Below are positions 44,549 through 52,350 of a stretch of 52,350 bases of DNA, one piece after another. Every line of letters begins with the position of its first letter. Position 1 is the stretch's first letter. Under the pieces are notes generated by a model. It worked only from the letters and a program-made list of their open reading frames with translations, searched no databases and was not told the DNA's origin. A program made the translations under genes and the position numbers. The DNA lies in NCBI GenBank assembly GCA_025354165.1, contig JANXNI010000002.1:1-52350 (forward strand), in the 5' to 3' direction. The DNA is from Burkholderiales bacterium. GTDB taxonomy: Bacteria; Pseudomonadota; Gammaproteobacteria; Burkholderiales; Casimicrobiaceae.

Positions 44549-45538
44549 ATGAACGATCATCACACGCAGGCTACGCTTCTGCATTTACTGCTCGCTGCTG
44601 CTTCCGCACTAGCGCTGGCCGCGTGCGGTACCACCGCCGTGAAATCCGATGGGTCGCGAATGACCCGCGCGGATATGGATCGCGCTGAGGATGTGGTCGA
44701 AATGTCGGCGGCAACGATGATGTACCGCAACTCAATGAATCGGCAGGCACTGTGGAACGTTGCGCTCGGCAAACATGCTGCCAATCTAGCAGCAGGTGCG
44801 GCGGTGACCGACGCGGTGAGCAGTAGTGGTGCCGCTGGGTTGGGTGATCTGAGTGCAGCGGTTGCCGGCATCGAAATCGCGCGTCGCGTCGCGGGCAGCG
44901 GTGGCGGTGGTTTCAGCGCCGCGCTCATTGGTGTTAACTTGGTCACCGGACTGGTGCAGTCTGAAGCGGATCAGCGTCGACGGGAACTGCGCACGATGTC
45001 ATTACCGTACCTTGCCGTCACCTTCGTCGAAACGCCACCAAGCGGTCAGGAGGCGCAAATCGCCATCCAAAGGGTGTCGGATCGCATCGAAGCGCTCCGC
45101 GAGCGTCTTGACCGGATTTCGGGCTGCCACGGGGCTGTTTGGCGTGGCAACGCGGTGCGTAACTTCGAACGTTATCGCTGGGTGGCGTGTACGGGAGACA
45201 GCGCACGCAGAGCTAACGGCGGCGGTCGATCCGTTGTTAGCGTACAACCCCCGAAAACTGCGCTCGCCCCGGCAGCGAAACCGGGTGACGTCGCAGGCAC
45301 CATTGAGTACCAGCTCAACGGCTTTTTGGGCAGTCCACTGGATGCAACGGAGTCGGAGCGCACCAATCCCCGGTTTGCCCGCTACGGTGCGGCTGCGGCC
45401 GTAGAGCTCTACAAAGCGATGAAGGGCGAACTGCCAGACGATGCCTGGATCATGTTTTCTGGGCCATCCACTGGAAGCGGTCGCTCGTCGCTGTATATCG
45501 GTCGCGGACAGACTCCGCTGACGGAATATGTGTTGTGA
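44549..45538 (+). CDS. Unrecognised lipoprotein between traN and traF
   Basis: 329 residues. The lipobox Leu-Ala-Ala-Cys26 marks a lipoprotein. A Gly/Ala-rich segment (about 80-140) could be a membrane-active or glycine-zipper region (Gly-Ser-Gly-Gly-Gly-Gly-Phe-Ser-Ala-Ala-Leu-Ile-Gly). The C-terminal half contains Trp-Val-Ala-Cys and Tyr-Ile-Gly-Arg-Gly-Gln-Thr-Pro. It is not TraT-like by eye. Coupled to traF by an overlap (stop 45536-45538), so probably part of the transfer apparatus. Surface exclusion is a guess only. Confidence 0.6.
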   Translation: MNDHHTQATLLHLLLAAASALALAACGTTAVKSDGSRMTRADMDRAEDVVEMSAATMMYRNSMNRQALWNVALGKHAANLAAGAAVTDAVSSSGAAGLGDLSAAVAGIEIARRVAGSGGGGFSAALIGVNLVTGLVQSEADQRRRELRTMSLPYLAVTFVETPPSGQEAQIAIQRVSDRIEALRERLDRISGCHGAVWRGNAVRNFERYRWVACTGDSARRANGGGRSVVSVQPPKTALAPAAKPGDVAGTIEYQLNGFLGSPLDATESERTNPRFARYGAAAAVELYKAMKGELPDDAWIMFSGPSTGSGRSSLYIGRGQTPLTEYVL

Positions 45539-46755
45539 CGATGACTGTCACTATGCCCAGACGTACGATTTCGCCAGCGCTGTTGGCGCTTGTCGTCGGT
45601 CTGACCGGGTATTCGGTTGTTACGCATGCTCAAGTCCCGAGTCAGAACGCCAATCCGAGTGCGGACGTACGACGAATCGACAACGCAACATCCGGCGACA
45701 GCGCCGACGGTGCTGGCTGGTTCTGGTATCGCGATCGCCTGATTGTGCCGCGCGTCGAACCGAAGCCCGAGGCAGCTGTGCCGCCGACAAAAGTTCCGGA
45801 TAGAAAACCAGACCGGATCGTCGTCAAAACACCCGATCCGGTGAAGCCTGCGCCACTCTCGGTTGCCTGGTTGCAGGAAAACCTTGAGAAGTATCGGATC
45901 AAGGCCATTGATGAGCCGACCACTGAAAACGTGGCCGTATTTGCGTTGCTAAACAAGGTCTATCTCGATAAGGCAGACCGGTTCGAGCGCGCCGTCATGA
46001 AGGCCGTACGAACGGATCCGCTGCTCGACGAAAACAACCGCTTTCCGCGCGCCACGGCGATGCGCGCATTTGCCATCTCGAACAGTTCCGAGGCCAGATC
46101 CGGCGTCATCAAGGAACTGGCAAAAATTGGTGGCTTGTTCTACTTCTACGACGCGAAGTGTCAGTGGTGTCTGATGCAGACGCCGGTGATCGAGCAAGCC
46201 GCCAAGCGGCACGGTTTGGTCCTGCGTTACATCTCAATGGATGGCTCCACGATAGCTGGGGTACCGAATTTTCTGGTCAACGAAGGTCAGGCACAGTCGT
46301 GGGGGATCAAGGTCACTCCGGCCATCGTCTACGCGATACCCCCCAACAAAGGCATGATCCTCAGTCAGGGGTTGGTCTCACTCGATTCACTGGAGGAACG
46401 ACTGATACTTGCCGCCGAGTCGGAAAACATGATCAGCGAGAGCATGCTCGCAAAAATTGATCCCACCGCCAAGGGGGTGCTGACCACCGACGATATGAAC
46501 AATCCGGTTCTACGCGAGATTGGCGATGATCCCGCGAAGATGGTGGCGTATCTCCGCCAGAAACTCGACCTTCGGCTCACGGGTACGCCCGATGATTCGC
46601 TGCCACCCGTGCGAATGCCAAGCAACATGAATCTGCTGCAACCACTGTCACCCAGCACGACGCAGGCAGCGGCGACCATCCTTGCCAGCCAACAGTCGGC
46701 GGCTCAATCCAACATCACCACACCGCGAGGCTCCAATGCGCAATCGCCAAGGTAA
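45535..46755 (+). CDS. traF: TraF with thioredoxin-like CxxC
   Basis: 406 residues; signal peptide to about 33, then Gly-Trp-Phe-Trp-Tyr, the TraF N-terminal motif. A thioredoxin-fold part has Phe-Tyr-Asp-Ala-Lys-Cys209-Gln-Trp-Cys212 and a cis-Pro (Lys-Val-Thr-Pro-Ala-Ile-Val). F TraF lacks the CxxC; plasmids of other groups keep it, so this copy could be an active disulfide enzyme. The C-terminal 100 residues are Ser/Thr/Gln-rich. The last 20 bp overlap traH. Confidence 0.88.
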   Translation: MTMTVTMPRRTISPALLALVVGLTGYSVVTHAQVPSQNANPSADVRRIDNATSGDSADGAGWFWYRDRLIVPRVEPKPEAAVPPTKVPDRKPDRIVVKTPDPVKPAPLSVAWLQENLEKYRIKAIDEPTTENVAVFALLNKVYLDKADRFERAVMKAVRTDPLLDENNRFPRATAMRAFAISNSSEARSGVIKELAKIGGLFYFYDAKCQWCLMQTPVIEQAAKRHGLVLRYISMDGSTIAGVPNFLVNEGQAQSWGIKVTPAIVYAIPPNKGMILSQGLVSLDSLEERLILAAESENMISESMLAKIDPTAKGVLTTDDMNNPVLREIGDDPAKMVAYLRQKLDLRLTGTPDDSLPPVRMPSNMNLLQPLSPSTTQAAATILASQQSAAQSNITTPRGSNAQSPR

Positions 46756-48226
46756 CCAACGTTCACTGCTCCTCAGAAAACTCACTGCCGTTATCACGGC
46801 TGCGGCGTTGTGCTGCGCATCGCTGCCGACGCAGGCCGATCTTGGCGGCGCGCTAGATTCAATGTTCGTCACGGCGACCACCCGCCCCGGTGTTTATCAG
46901 TCGCAATCCCGGATGGGTCTGGTGGGCGGTTCGTTCACCATGGGGGGGGCGAACAAGACAGTCAACATTATCAACTTCACGCCCCCACGGATCGAGGCCG
47001 GGTGCGGTGGTATCGATTTGTTTCTGGGCAGCTTCAGCATGATTTCGGGTGAGCAGTTCAAACAGCTACTAAAACAAATTGGATCCGCAGCAGCAGGGTA
47101 TTTCTTCGAGCTCGCGTTGAAGACGATGTGCCAGCAGTGCGCTGATGTTCTGACCAGTTTGCGGAACTACGCAAATCTGATCAATCAATCCAACATAAAC
47201 AGTTGCCGCATTGCACGCGGCGCGGTCAATGATCTTTGGGACGGCGCTGGCATGGCGCAACGCAAGGATGACAAGGGTCAGACCATCGGTACGACAGATA
47301 GTCTCTTTTCAGATTTCACGAGCGCGATGAGTAGCTTTTCTTCGCTGTTTGATCGAAGGCAGGCAGAAACGACCACTGGAGCATCGAACCCCGACGCGTA
47401 CAACTTGGTCTGGCGCATGCTTGCGAAGGGCAGGGCGACCGAAGGAACCAATGGGTTTGCGACATCAGACGGCGCGATGGGGCAAGTGCTCATGTCAATG
47501 ACCGGAACGGTAATCAATGGCAATACCCCACAGAACTGCACGGGTGCCGGCACGAGTGCAAGCGCTCAAAACTGCAAAGGGCCGTCAATGGTTCGGGTTG
47601 CTCGTCTTGACTTTGACGACTTCTTTGAGGGTAGCGCTGGACGCAACAAGAAGCAGTGGGTGTGCTCGGACTCGTCGAATTTGAGCGATCCCACCGCTTG
47701 CCAAGATGTGATTGAAGGCAACTTCAATTGGATCGGTGCACGAGGCTGGGTGCATCAACGACTCTTCGGCAGTACCGATGAAACAGACTTCAGCGAGCGG
47801 CCCGGATCTCTGGTGTACGCAGTGATCAACAATCAACCGTTGATGCCCAATGGTGATCTCGCCAAATTCGTTTCAATGTCGACGCTGCCTCTGTATTCAG
47901 CCATGCGTCAACTCAAAGACAAAGAGGCTGTGCGCACGTACGCAGTATTCGTCCGGGAGTACTACGCGAGAGATGTGGCCACCCGACTCATGCAGAGCCT
48001 GCTCGAAGCGGTTTCGCGCGCGAAATCAGATTCTGAGGTGAGCGCACCTCCAGACTGGGCCAATACGCTTGACAAAATTCGTGGCCAAATCGCAGCCCGG
48101 CGGCCGAATCCGCAGGAACATCTGGTGATGAACAAATACATCCGTGATTACATCAGTGTCGTTAATGCAAGTGCGACTGCTGGATTACTTTACGCAGGCG
48201 ACACGGCCGGCATGAATTACCGCTAA
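46736..48226 (+). CDS. traH: TraH pilus assembly protein
   Basis: 496 residues from ATG 46736 (GAGG upstream); the frame extends to 46682 inside traF. Signal peptide to about 35, then the TraH pattern: Gly-Gly-Ser-Phe-Thr-Met-Gly-Gly, Pro-Pro-Arg-Ile-Glu-Ala-Gly-Cys-Gly-Gly-Ile-Asp-Leu-Phe-Leu-Gly-Ser-Phe, and Met-Cys-Gln-Gln-Cys-Ala. TraH acts with TraF, TraU, TraW and TrbC in the periplasm/outer membrane for pilus extension and retraction. It is followed by traG after 3 bp. Confidence 0.92.
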   Translation: MRNRQGNQRSLLLRKLTAVITAAALCCASLPTQADLGGALDSMFVTATTRPGVYQSQSRMGLVGGSFTMGGANKTVNIINFTPPRIEAGCGGIDLFLGSFSMISGEQFKQLLKQIGSAAAGYFFELALKTMCQQCADVLTSLRNYANLINQSNINSCRIARGAVNDLWDGAGMAQRKDDKGQTIGTTDSLFSDFTSAMSSFSSLFDRRQAETTTGASNPDAYNLVWRMLAKGRATEGTNGFATSDGAMGQVLMSMTGTVINGNTPQNCTGAGTSASAQNCKGPSMVRVARLDFDDFFEGSAGRNKKQWVCSDSSNLSDPTACQDVIEGNFNWIGARGWVHQRLFGSTDETDFSERPGSLVYAVINNQPLMPNGDLAKFVSMSTLPLYSAMRQLKDKEAVRTYAVFVREYYARDVATRLMQSLLEAVSRAKSDSEVSAPPDWANTLDKIRGQIAARRPNPQEHLVMNKYIRDYISVVNASATAGLLYAGDTAGMNYR

Positions 48227-48229
48227 GAC

Positions 48230-51200
48230 ATGCAGTTCACCGTTTATTCCTTTGGGGACATCAGCACACTGCGCGCAGCGCTGGTTGCGGTTTCGATGAT
48301 GTTCGATCCCGCGAACAATCAATTGTTCGTTTCCAACTCCGCGATCTGGGGTGCGGGTGCGGTGTTGGGCATGAGCCTGTTACTCGGCGTCATCGTGATG
48401 ACGGGCGTTGGCATCATGCGTGCCGAATTTCCGGCTTACCACCACTTGCTGATTCTCACGATTCTTTACTGCGTGTGTTTCGTGCCAAAGGCACGAGTTC
48501 AACTTGAAGACAAGATATCCGGCGCGGTGGCTGCTGTCGACAACGTGCCGCTTGCGATTGCTATGAGCGCGGGCCTCTTCTCGGGAGCGATCAGTCGGGT
48601 CTCTGACGGTATCGAAACCGCCATATCTGCGACTGATCCGAACTACATCGCGGTTGGATCGGACGGATTTCTTTCGCCGTTGCGACTATTGCACTCCATG
48701 CGCAACATTGCCAGTGGTATGCCAGTCCTGGCACCCACGATCCACAACAATCTGATGCGCTATGGATTTAGCTGCGTGCAAGATGCTGGTTTGAGTCTTG
48801 ACACGCTGAAACGATCAGACGATTCACTCGCAACGTTTCTGCAGAACGGTCAAGGCGTTGTCATCTACGTTTCGCCGAGCACACCGACATCAACCGGTAC
48901 AGAAATGACATGCAGCTCGGCTGGGCCGATGATCCTGGCTGACATTGGCAACTTTCAGTCGGTTCCAGTAGGGGGCACGTCGCTAAGCGGCTTGGAAGCC
49001 GCACTTAATGCGCGAGTGGCCACCAATGCTTCGATGAGCGGCATGGGTCTTAGCGGTCCGCCTGCGCAAACGTTCACTCTGTACACCTGGCAAAACTCGT
49101 ACGCCTCAGTAGTCGGTACGAGCTCGGCCGCTGCGGCCAGATCCCAGCAATTCATGCAGCAATCCATCGGATCCGGATACGTGATGGGTGCGTTTGGTTG
49201 TCAACGTACCGTCTTTGAGGAATTCGTGCGCTGTGCCAGTCCGATGATTGCTGCGCAAGAACAGGCACGCGGTGACGCAGTGGCGGGGGCGACCTTCTAT
49301 CAAAAACTCGCGATTCCGGTCGCGAACTTGATGATGTTCATTTTCTTTGCGGCGTCGCCAATCGTAATCGCAGTGGCCTTCTTCATGGGCATGGCGGGGA
49401 TGCGAGTCCTGGTCATGTATCTGATGTTTGGGTTTTGGTCACAGGCATGGATGCCGTTCGCGAATATCGTCAACTTCTACATCCAGCGGGGATGTCGAGA
49501 AGACATCATGCAGTTGTTGATGTCTTACAACGGAGTGATTCCGCTCGAAGCACTCAACCAGTTCTACGACAAAGTAGGCACCCGCCTTCAGGTCGGTGCA
49601 GACATGTTGTCTGCGACACCTATGATCTCGCTAGCACTCATGACAGGTTCAATATTTGCGATCTCGCAAGTGGCCAATCGAATGAGCACTGCCGGTGGCG
49701 ATCACTATGACGAAAAAGTGAATGCGCCTTCTGGGATCAGTAATGGCCCGGCAGTGAGCGTGGGCGGGGCTCAGTCGGCACCTGTCGGATCGCAAGGGTG
49801 GCAGGCCGTCGCGTCTACTGGGGGCGGAGCTGGGGGCCTTTCAATCAATCCTCTCGGTGACTTCTCGTCGACGACATCGATCTCGTCTACTTCGTCATCG
49901 GCTGCAAGCGGAGTTACCAGTCGGGCTGTTTCAAGGACTGCCTCTGCGCTCAAGGGCATATCTACTGCAGTGGGTGGCGTTGTGAGCAACACCTCAAGCG
50001 CGGGATCTGGGGAGACAACCACCGAAGGGCAAGGCGTTTCCGGATCCGGAACGCGCTCCGTCACAGGCGGAACAGGTACATCAATTACGGACAACCGCTC
50101 CGTGGGTTCGGAGTTCTCAAGGGGCACTGGGGAAGAGGGGCGGAGAACAAACACGTCTGAGTTAGCCGCGGGTGCCAAGCTCGGTGCAGGCGGTGGAAAG
50201 TCACCATTGGCCGTCAACGCCGGCGGAAGCATCGCAACAACAATTGCCGAGGCGGACAAAGAGAATCGGGACAGCAAGAGCAAGTTTGACAGCAACATCG
50301 CGCTTGCAAATAAGCGGATGACGGAAAACAATTTCGGCGGAGCTATTCAAGCTGTGCAGGATGCGCGCAAGGCGTTACAGAGCATGTATGCCGTTAACTC
50401 GTCCGATACCGAGTCGTTATCCAAGGCGGCGCAGCAGTTGGATACGATTGCCTCAACGTTGCAGGAAGCAACGTCGTTCTCGCAATCAGCAAGCCTTGGG
50501 GCCGCGACCAACAGCACACAGAGTTTCAACGCTGGCCGGTGGACACAAGCAAAGGAGCAGCAGGTCGGTGGGCCGCAGGAAATCCGCGCCGCAGCCGATA
50601 CCGGCGAGAGCTTTACGAACGACGCAAAGGCAAAAATGAGTGAGCCTGTCGCTGCGCAAGTTGACGCAGCACTTGCCAAAGCAGTTGAAAACAAAGCAAA
50701 GCAATACGAAAGTGCAGGGGCAAGTCCCAGTCTTGCAAGCGAAACTGCGCGGTTGGAGGTCTACGCGAATGCTGGCTCATACGCTGCGAGTGCCACTAGC
50801 GGCAATCCTACCGCTCAGGCGTTGCTCGCCGTCTCCGCTGCAGCCACGCAAAACAACGCTTTGGGAAACCCAGGGGTGGCATCCGATATGCTCAAAGGCA
50901 TAGATCTGATCGGTCAAGCTGAAGCGAAAACTTCGGGCGCGAGTGCGTTGGAATCCGCAGCACCGGCGGTTAATGCGGGCACCATTGCGTCGACAAGTGC
51001 CACGGCTGATCAACGCCTATCCACAGCATCCCAGATAGAAGACAGAGGTCGCGATATTCAAGCCATCGGGGCTCCGCAGACTCAAGCTCAAAGCTACACC
51101 CGCGCCGTGAATCAAGCGCGCTGGTTCGGCTCGGGTCAAATGGGTGTTGCTGGCGGGGGCAGCGGTATTGAAAACCGTGCGCGCGAATCGCAGCGCACCA

Positions 51201-51394
51201 CGACGCCAGAAACGATACGCAGGTTAAAAGAAGGCTTTTCTGCCGCTACCGAGCCGCGTAAAAGCTACGGAGAAACGGGGGGCGAGGTGATCGCAGATGC
51301 GGTGAAAAGCAAGCTTCGCGACGACGAGGACACTGGAAAGGGATATCCAGGCAGTGCGGTTGTTAACGCACCGCCCATAAAAGGAAAGGGATAG
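48230..51394 (+). CDS. traG: TraG mating-pair stabilisation protein
   Basis: 1054 residues, near the usual TraG length (F: 938). The N-terminal half holds several membrane helices (about 40-65, 70-90, 370-400, 405-430, 465-480), typical of TraG; the C-terminal 550 residues are a periplasmic/cytoplasmic Ser/Gly/Ala-rich domain with coiled-coil parts. In F, TraG contributes to pilus assembly, mating-pair stabilisation and, through its C-terminus, entry exclusion by recognising TraS in the recipient. No traS-like gene is obvious nearby. Last gene of the tra operon. Confidence 0.9.
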   Translation: MQFTVYSFGDISTLRAALVAVSMMFDPANNQLFVSNSAIWGAGAVLGMSLLLGVIVMTGVGIMRAEFPAYHHLLILTILYCVCFVPKARVQLEDKISGAVAAVDNVPLAIAMSAGLFSGAISRVSDGIETAISATDPNYIAVGSDGFLSPLRLLHSMRNIASGMPVLAPTIHNNLMRYGFSCVQDAGLSLDTLKRSDDSLATFLQNGQGVVIYVSPSTPTSTGTEMTCSSAGPMILADIGNFQSVPVGGTSLSGLEAALNARVATNASMSGMGLSGPPAQTFTLYTWQNSYASVVGTSSAAAARSQQFMQQSIGSGYVMGAFGCQRTVFEEFVRCASPMIAAQEQARGDAVAGATFYQKLAIPVANLMMFIFFAASPIVIAVAFFMGMAGMRVLVMYLMFGFWSQAWMPFANIVNFYIQRGCREDIMQLLMSYNGVIPLEALNQFYDKVGTRLQVGADMLSATPMISLALMTGSIFAISQVANRMSTAGGDHYDEKVNAPSGISNGPAVSVGGAQSAPVGSQGWQAVASTGGGAGGLSINPLGDFSSTTSISSTSSSAASGVTSRAVSRTASALKGISTAVGGVVSNTSSAGSGETTTEGQGVSGSGTRSVTGGTGTSITDNRSVGSEFSRGTGEEGRRTNTSELAAGAKLGAGGGKSPLAVNAGGSIATTIAEADKENRDSKSKFDSNIALANKRMTENNFGGAIQAVQDARKALQSMYAVNSSDTESLSKAAQQLDTIASTLQEATSFSQSASLGAATNSTQSFNAGRWTQAKEQQVGGPQEIRAAADTGESFTNDAKAKMSEPVAAQVDAALAKAVENKAKQYESAGASPSLASETARLEVYANAGSYAASATSGNPTAQALLAVSAAATQNNALGNPGVASDMLKGIDLIGQAEAKTSGASALESAAPAVNAGTIASTSATADQRLSTASQIEDRGRDIQAIGAPQTQAQSYTRAVNQARWFGSGQMGVAGGGSGIENRARESQRTTTPETIRRLKEGFSAATEPRKSYGETGGEVIADAVKSKLRDDEDTGKGYPGSAVVNAPPIKGKG

Positions 51395-51413
51395 CGATCC
51401 GAGGTGGTGTCGA

Positions 51414-51611
51414 CTAGAGCGTCATGCGACCGTTGTCACGTCCCCAATAGCGCATGCCGGAGCGCGACTCATCGTCCACAAACAGATCATGGTTGTCGCC
51501 GTCCGGCGTTAAGTCCGCGCCGTCCTTTTTGAGGCCGACCACAAACAGAACGGCGAAAGCCGCGACCAACAGTAGAAATAAAAAAAGTCCGAAAGTCATA
51601 GCGTTACCCAT
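51414..51611 (-). CDS. Small membrane protein (65 aa)
   Basis: ATG 51611 or ATG 51599 (four codons later); neither has a strong ribosome-binding site. One strong transmembrane helix (Phe-Gly-Leu-Phe-Leu-Phe-Leu-Leu-Leu-Val-Ala-Ala-Phe-Ala-Val-Leu-Phe-Val-Val) followed by an acidic tail (Asp-Gly-Asp-Asn-His-Asp, Asp-Asp-Glu-Ser). Convergent with traG. Unrecognised; entry-exclusion proteins of F-like systems are small membrane proteins near traG, so a TraS-like role is a possibility without sequence support. Confidence 0.5.
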   Translation of the reverse strand: MGNAMTFGLFLFLLLVAAFAVLFVVGLKKDGADLTPDGDNHDLFVDDESRSGMRYWGRDNGRMTL

Positions 51612-51826
51612 ATTTTTTTTGTTTGTTGCGACGGCACAAACGTCCGCTCTGTAGTGCGCCAACAGTACGGCAGCTGCGTGCTGCCGTCAACTATGTTTGT
51701 ATGTTTTCTACCACTAAATAACGCATCCCGTTGTATCGGGTTGACGTAACGCCGGTCTGTGGCTGCCCTAGACACCGCTCTTTCACTTCTCACGCCGATA
51801 TAGTTGGCGCGCTGCGCACCACCGCC

Positions 51827-51870
51827 TGTCGCACTTACCTCTCCTGCATAGCACTGATTCGATGGGCGAA
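51827..51870 (+). promoter_or_regulatory. Promoter plus ATGGG-loop hairpin (leader element D)
   Basis: TGTCG (51827-51831), 15 bp, CATAG (51847-51851), then TTCGATGGGCGAA (51858-51870); AGGAGA at 51882-51887 precedes ATG 51893. Same order and spacing as elements A, B and C. The rest of 51612-51826 holds no gene I can support. Confidence 0.6.
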
Positions 51871-51892
51871 TCCGGCTGCACAGGAGAGAAAT

Positions 51893-52350
51893 ATGGCAGT
51901 GATTGAAACCTCCCACGACGGTGGTGAGTTAACGAGTGGGAATTACGGGCAATTCTTTGCGCCGATATCGTCAGATGCAGTTGATGCGCTGGTGGCCAAG
52001 TATCAGCAAGCTCGCGACAGCATAGGCGAGATCGCGGCTTACGCACGGGAAAACATGCAGGGAATATTCGGGTACTTCGTTTCCGGAAATGTCCCGACTG
52101 ATCGGCGCTTTGGTGTGACGGCTGTCGAAAATGTGTTCCTGGAACCAGGCGCAATAGCAGCTTTGAACAGCGACTACTGGGGCCGCGCGCTCGCGCTTAC
52201 GGACGTGCTGGATCTCATGCCAGAAACAAAACGGCAAGAGTGGTTCGACTCGATCGAGAAGCGTACGACGCCGGAGTTTACCGACGCCACGGTTCGCGAC
52301 ACTCTGGCTTCAATGCTTGCGCTGCGAGCACAGTTCTTCGCGGAAAAAGT
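51893..52350 (+). CDS. DUF4942-type protein, truncated at the window edge
   Basis: 152 codons from ATG 51893 (AGGAGA upstream), open at the right edge. Residues about 33-55 (Ala-Lys-Tyr-Gln-Gln-Ala-Arg-Asp-Ser-Ile) and 85-150 (Tyr-Trp-Gly-Arg-Ala-Leu-Ala-Leu-Thr-Asp-Val-Leu-Asp-Leu-Met-Pro, Arg-Gln-Glu-Trp-Phe, Ala-Gln-Phe-Phe-Ala-Glu-Lys) match the N-terminal half of DUF4942 proteins as I know them from enterobacterial prophages and islands; function unknown. If the window is circular the frame continues through base 1 to the stop at 160. It carries leader element D. Confidence 0.75.
   Translation, partial: MAVIETSHDGGELTSGNYGQFFAPISSDAVDALVAKYQQARDSIGEIAAYARENMQGIFGYFVSGNVPTDRRFGVTAVENVFLEPGAIAALNSDYWGRALALTDVLDLMPETKRQEWFDSIEKRTTPEFTDATVRDTLASMLALRAQFFAEK

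Noticed and set aside
1-52350. Insertion sequences, integrase or attachment sites
   Set aside because: No transposase, integrase or terminal inverted repeats with target duplications were found; the tRNA genes are complete internal genes and not flanked by an integrase.

Overview
The window looks like most or all of a conjugative plasmid (or plasmid-like integrative element) from a Gram-negative proteobacterium, probably a beta- or gamma-proteobacterium. Evidence: an iteron/Rep_3 replication module, ParA/ParB with a palindromic centromere, a complete F-type (MPF-F) type IV secretion gene set with outer-membrane lipoproteins and periplasmic Dsb-like proteins, and an enterobacterial-style rRNA boxA sequence. 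No transposase, IS element, CRISPR array or rRNA gene was seen.

Layout. 1-2.1 kb: small accessory genes (DUF3150 protein, small ORFs). 2.3-5.6 kb: a KfrA-like DNA-binding protein, a winged-helix plasmid protein and small genes, separated by strongly structured non-coding DNA. 5.6-9.7 kb: three-copy parS, parB, parA (minus), iteron origin, rep (plus). 9.7-10.5 kb: an XRE repressor facing a strong promoter with a palindromic operator and a short terminated transcript. 10.7-13.8 kb: a dense array of 24 recognisable tRNA genes plus one degenerate copy, preceded by a boxA antitermination motif and interrupted by a ParD-like/RelE-like toxin-antitoxin pair. 13.9-21.2 kb: HNH endonuclease, then a minus-strand run of traD (coupling protein), several small genes, a SNF2 helicase and an exported PLD nuclease. 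21.2-22.0 kb: an ERF single-strand annealing protein. 22.1-51.4 kb: a plus-strand tra operon (lytic transglycosylase, PilB/GspE-like ATPase, two thioredoxin-fold proteins, OmpA-like lipoprotein, traL-E-K-B-V-A-C, trbI, S26-type traF, trbC-traW fusion, S49 peptidase, traU, traN, lipoprotein, traF, traH, traG), mostly coupled by ATGA/GTGA overlaps. 51.9 kb to the end: a DUF4942-type gene running off the window.

How it works together. Rep and the iterons replicate the element, ParAB-parS segregates it, and TraD plus the F-type channel and pilus should move DNA. ERF, SNF2, HNH and the PLD nuclease form a DNA-processing set. No relaxase (TraI/Mob) is recognisable. The reading frame at the right end continues in frame into the left end, so the window may be a whole 52,350-bp circle; this cannot be settled from sequence alone.

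Most unusual: (1) a near-minimal decoding set of tRNAs (19 of 20 amino acids, mostly U34 or G34 anticodons, only Val missing) behind a boxA; (2) a shared promoter/leader hairpin with an ATGGG loop in front of at least five separate accessory genes, three of which also end in the same covarying terminator; (3) a run of six mini-hairpins with GNA-type loops spaced about 21-27 bp in the traD operon; (4) a TrbC-TraW fusion, an F-type system with a PilB/GspE-like ATPase and an S49 peptidase, and a 1433-residue TraN.
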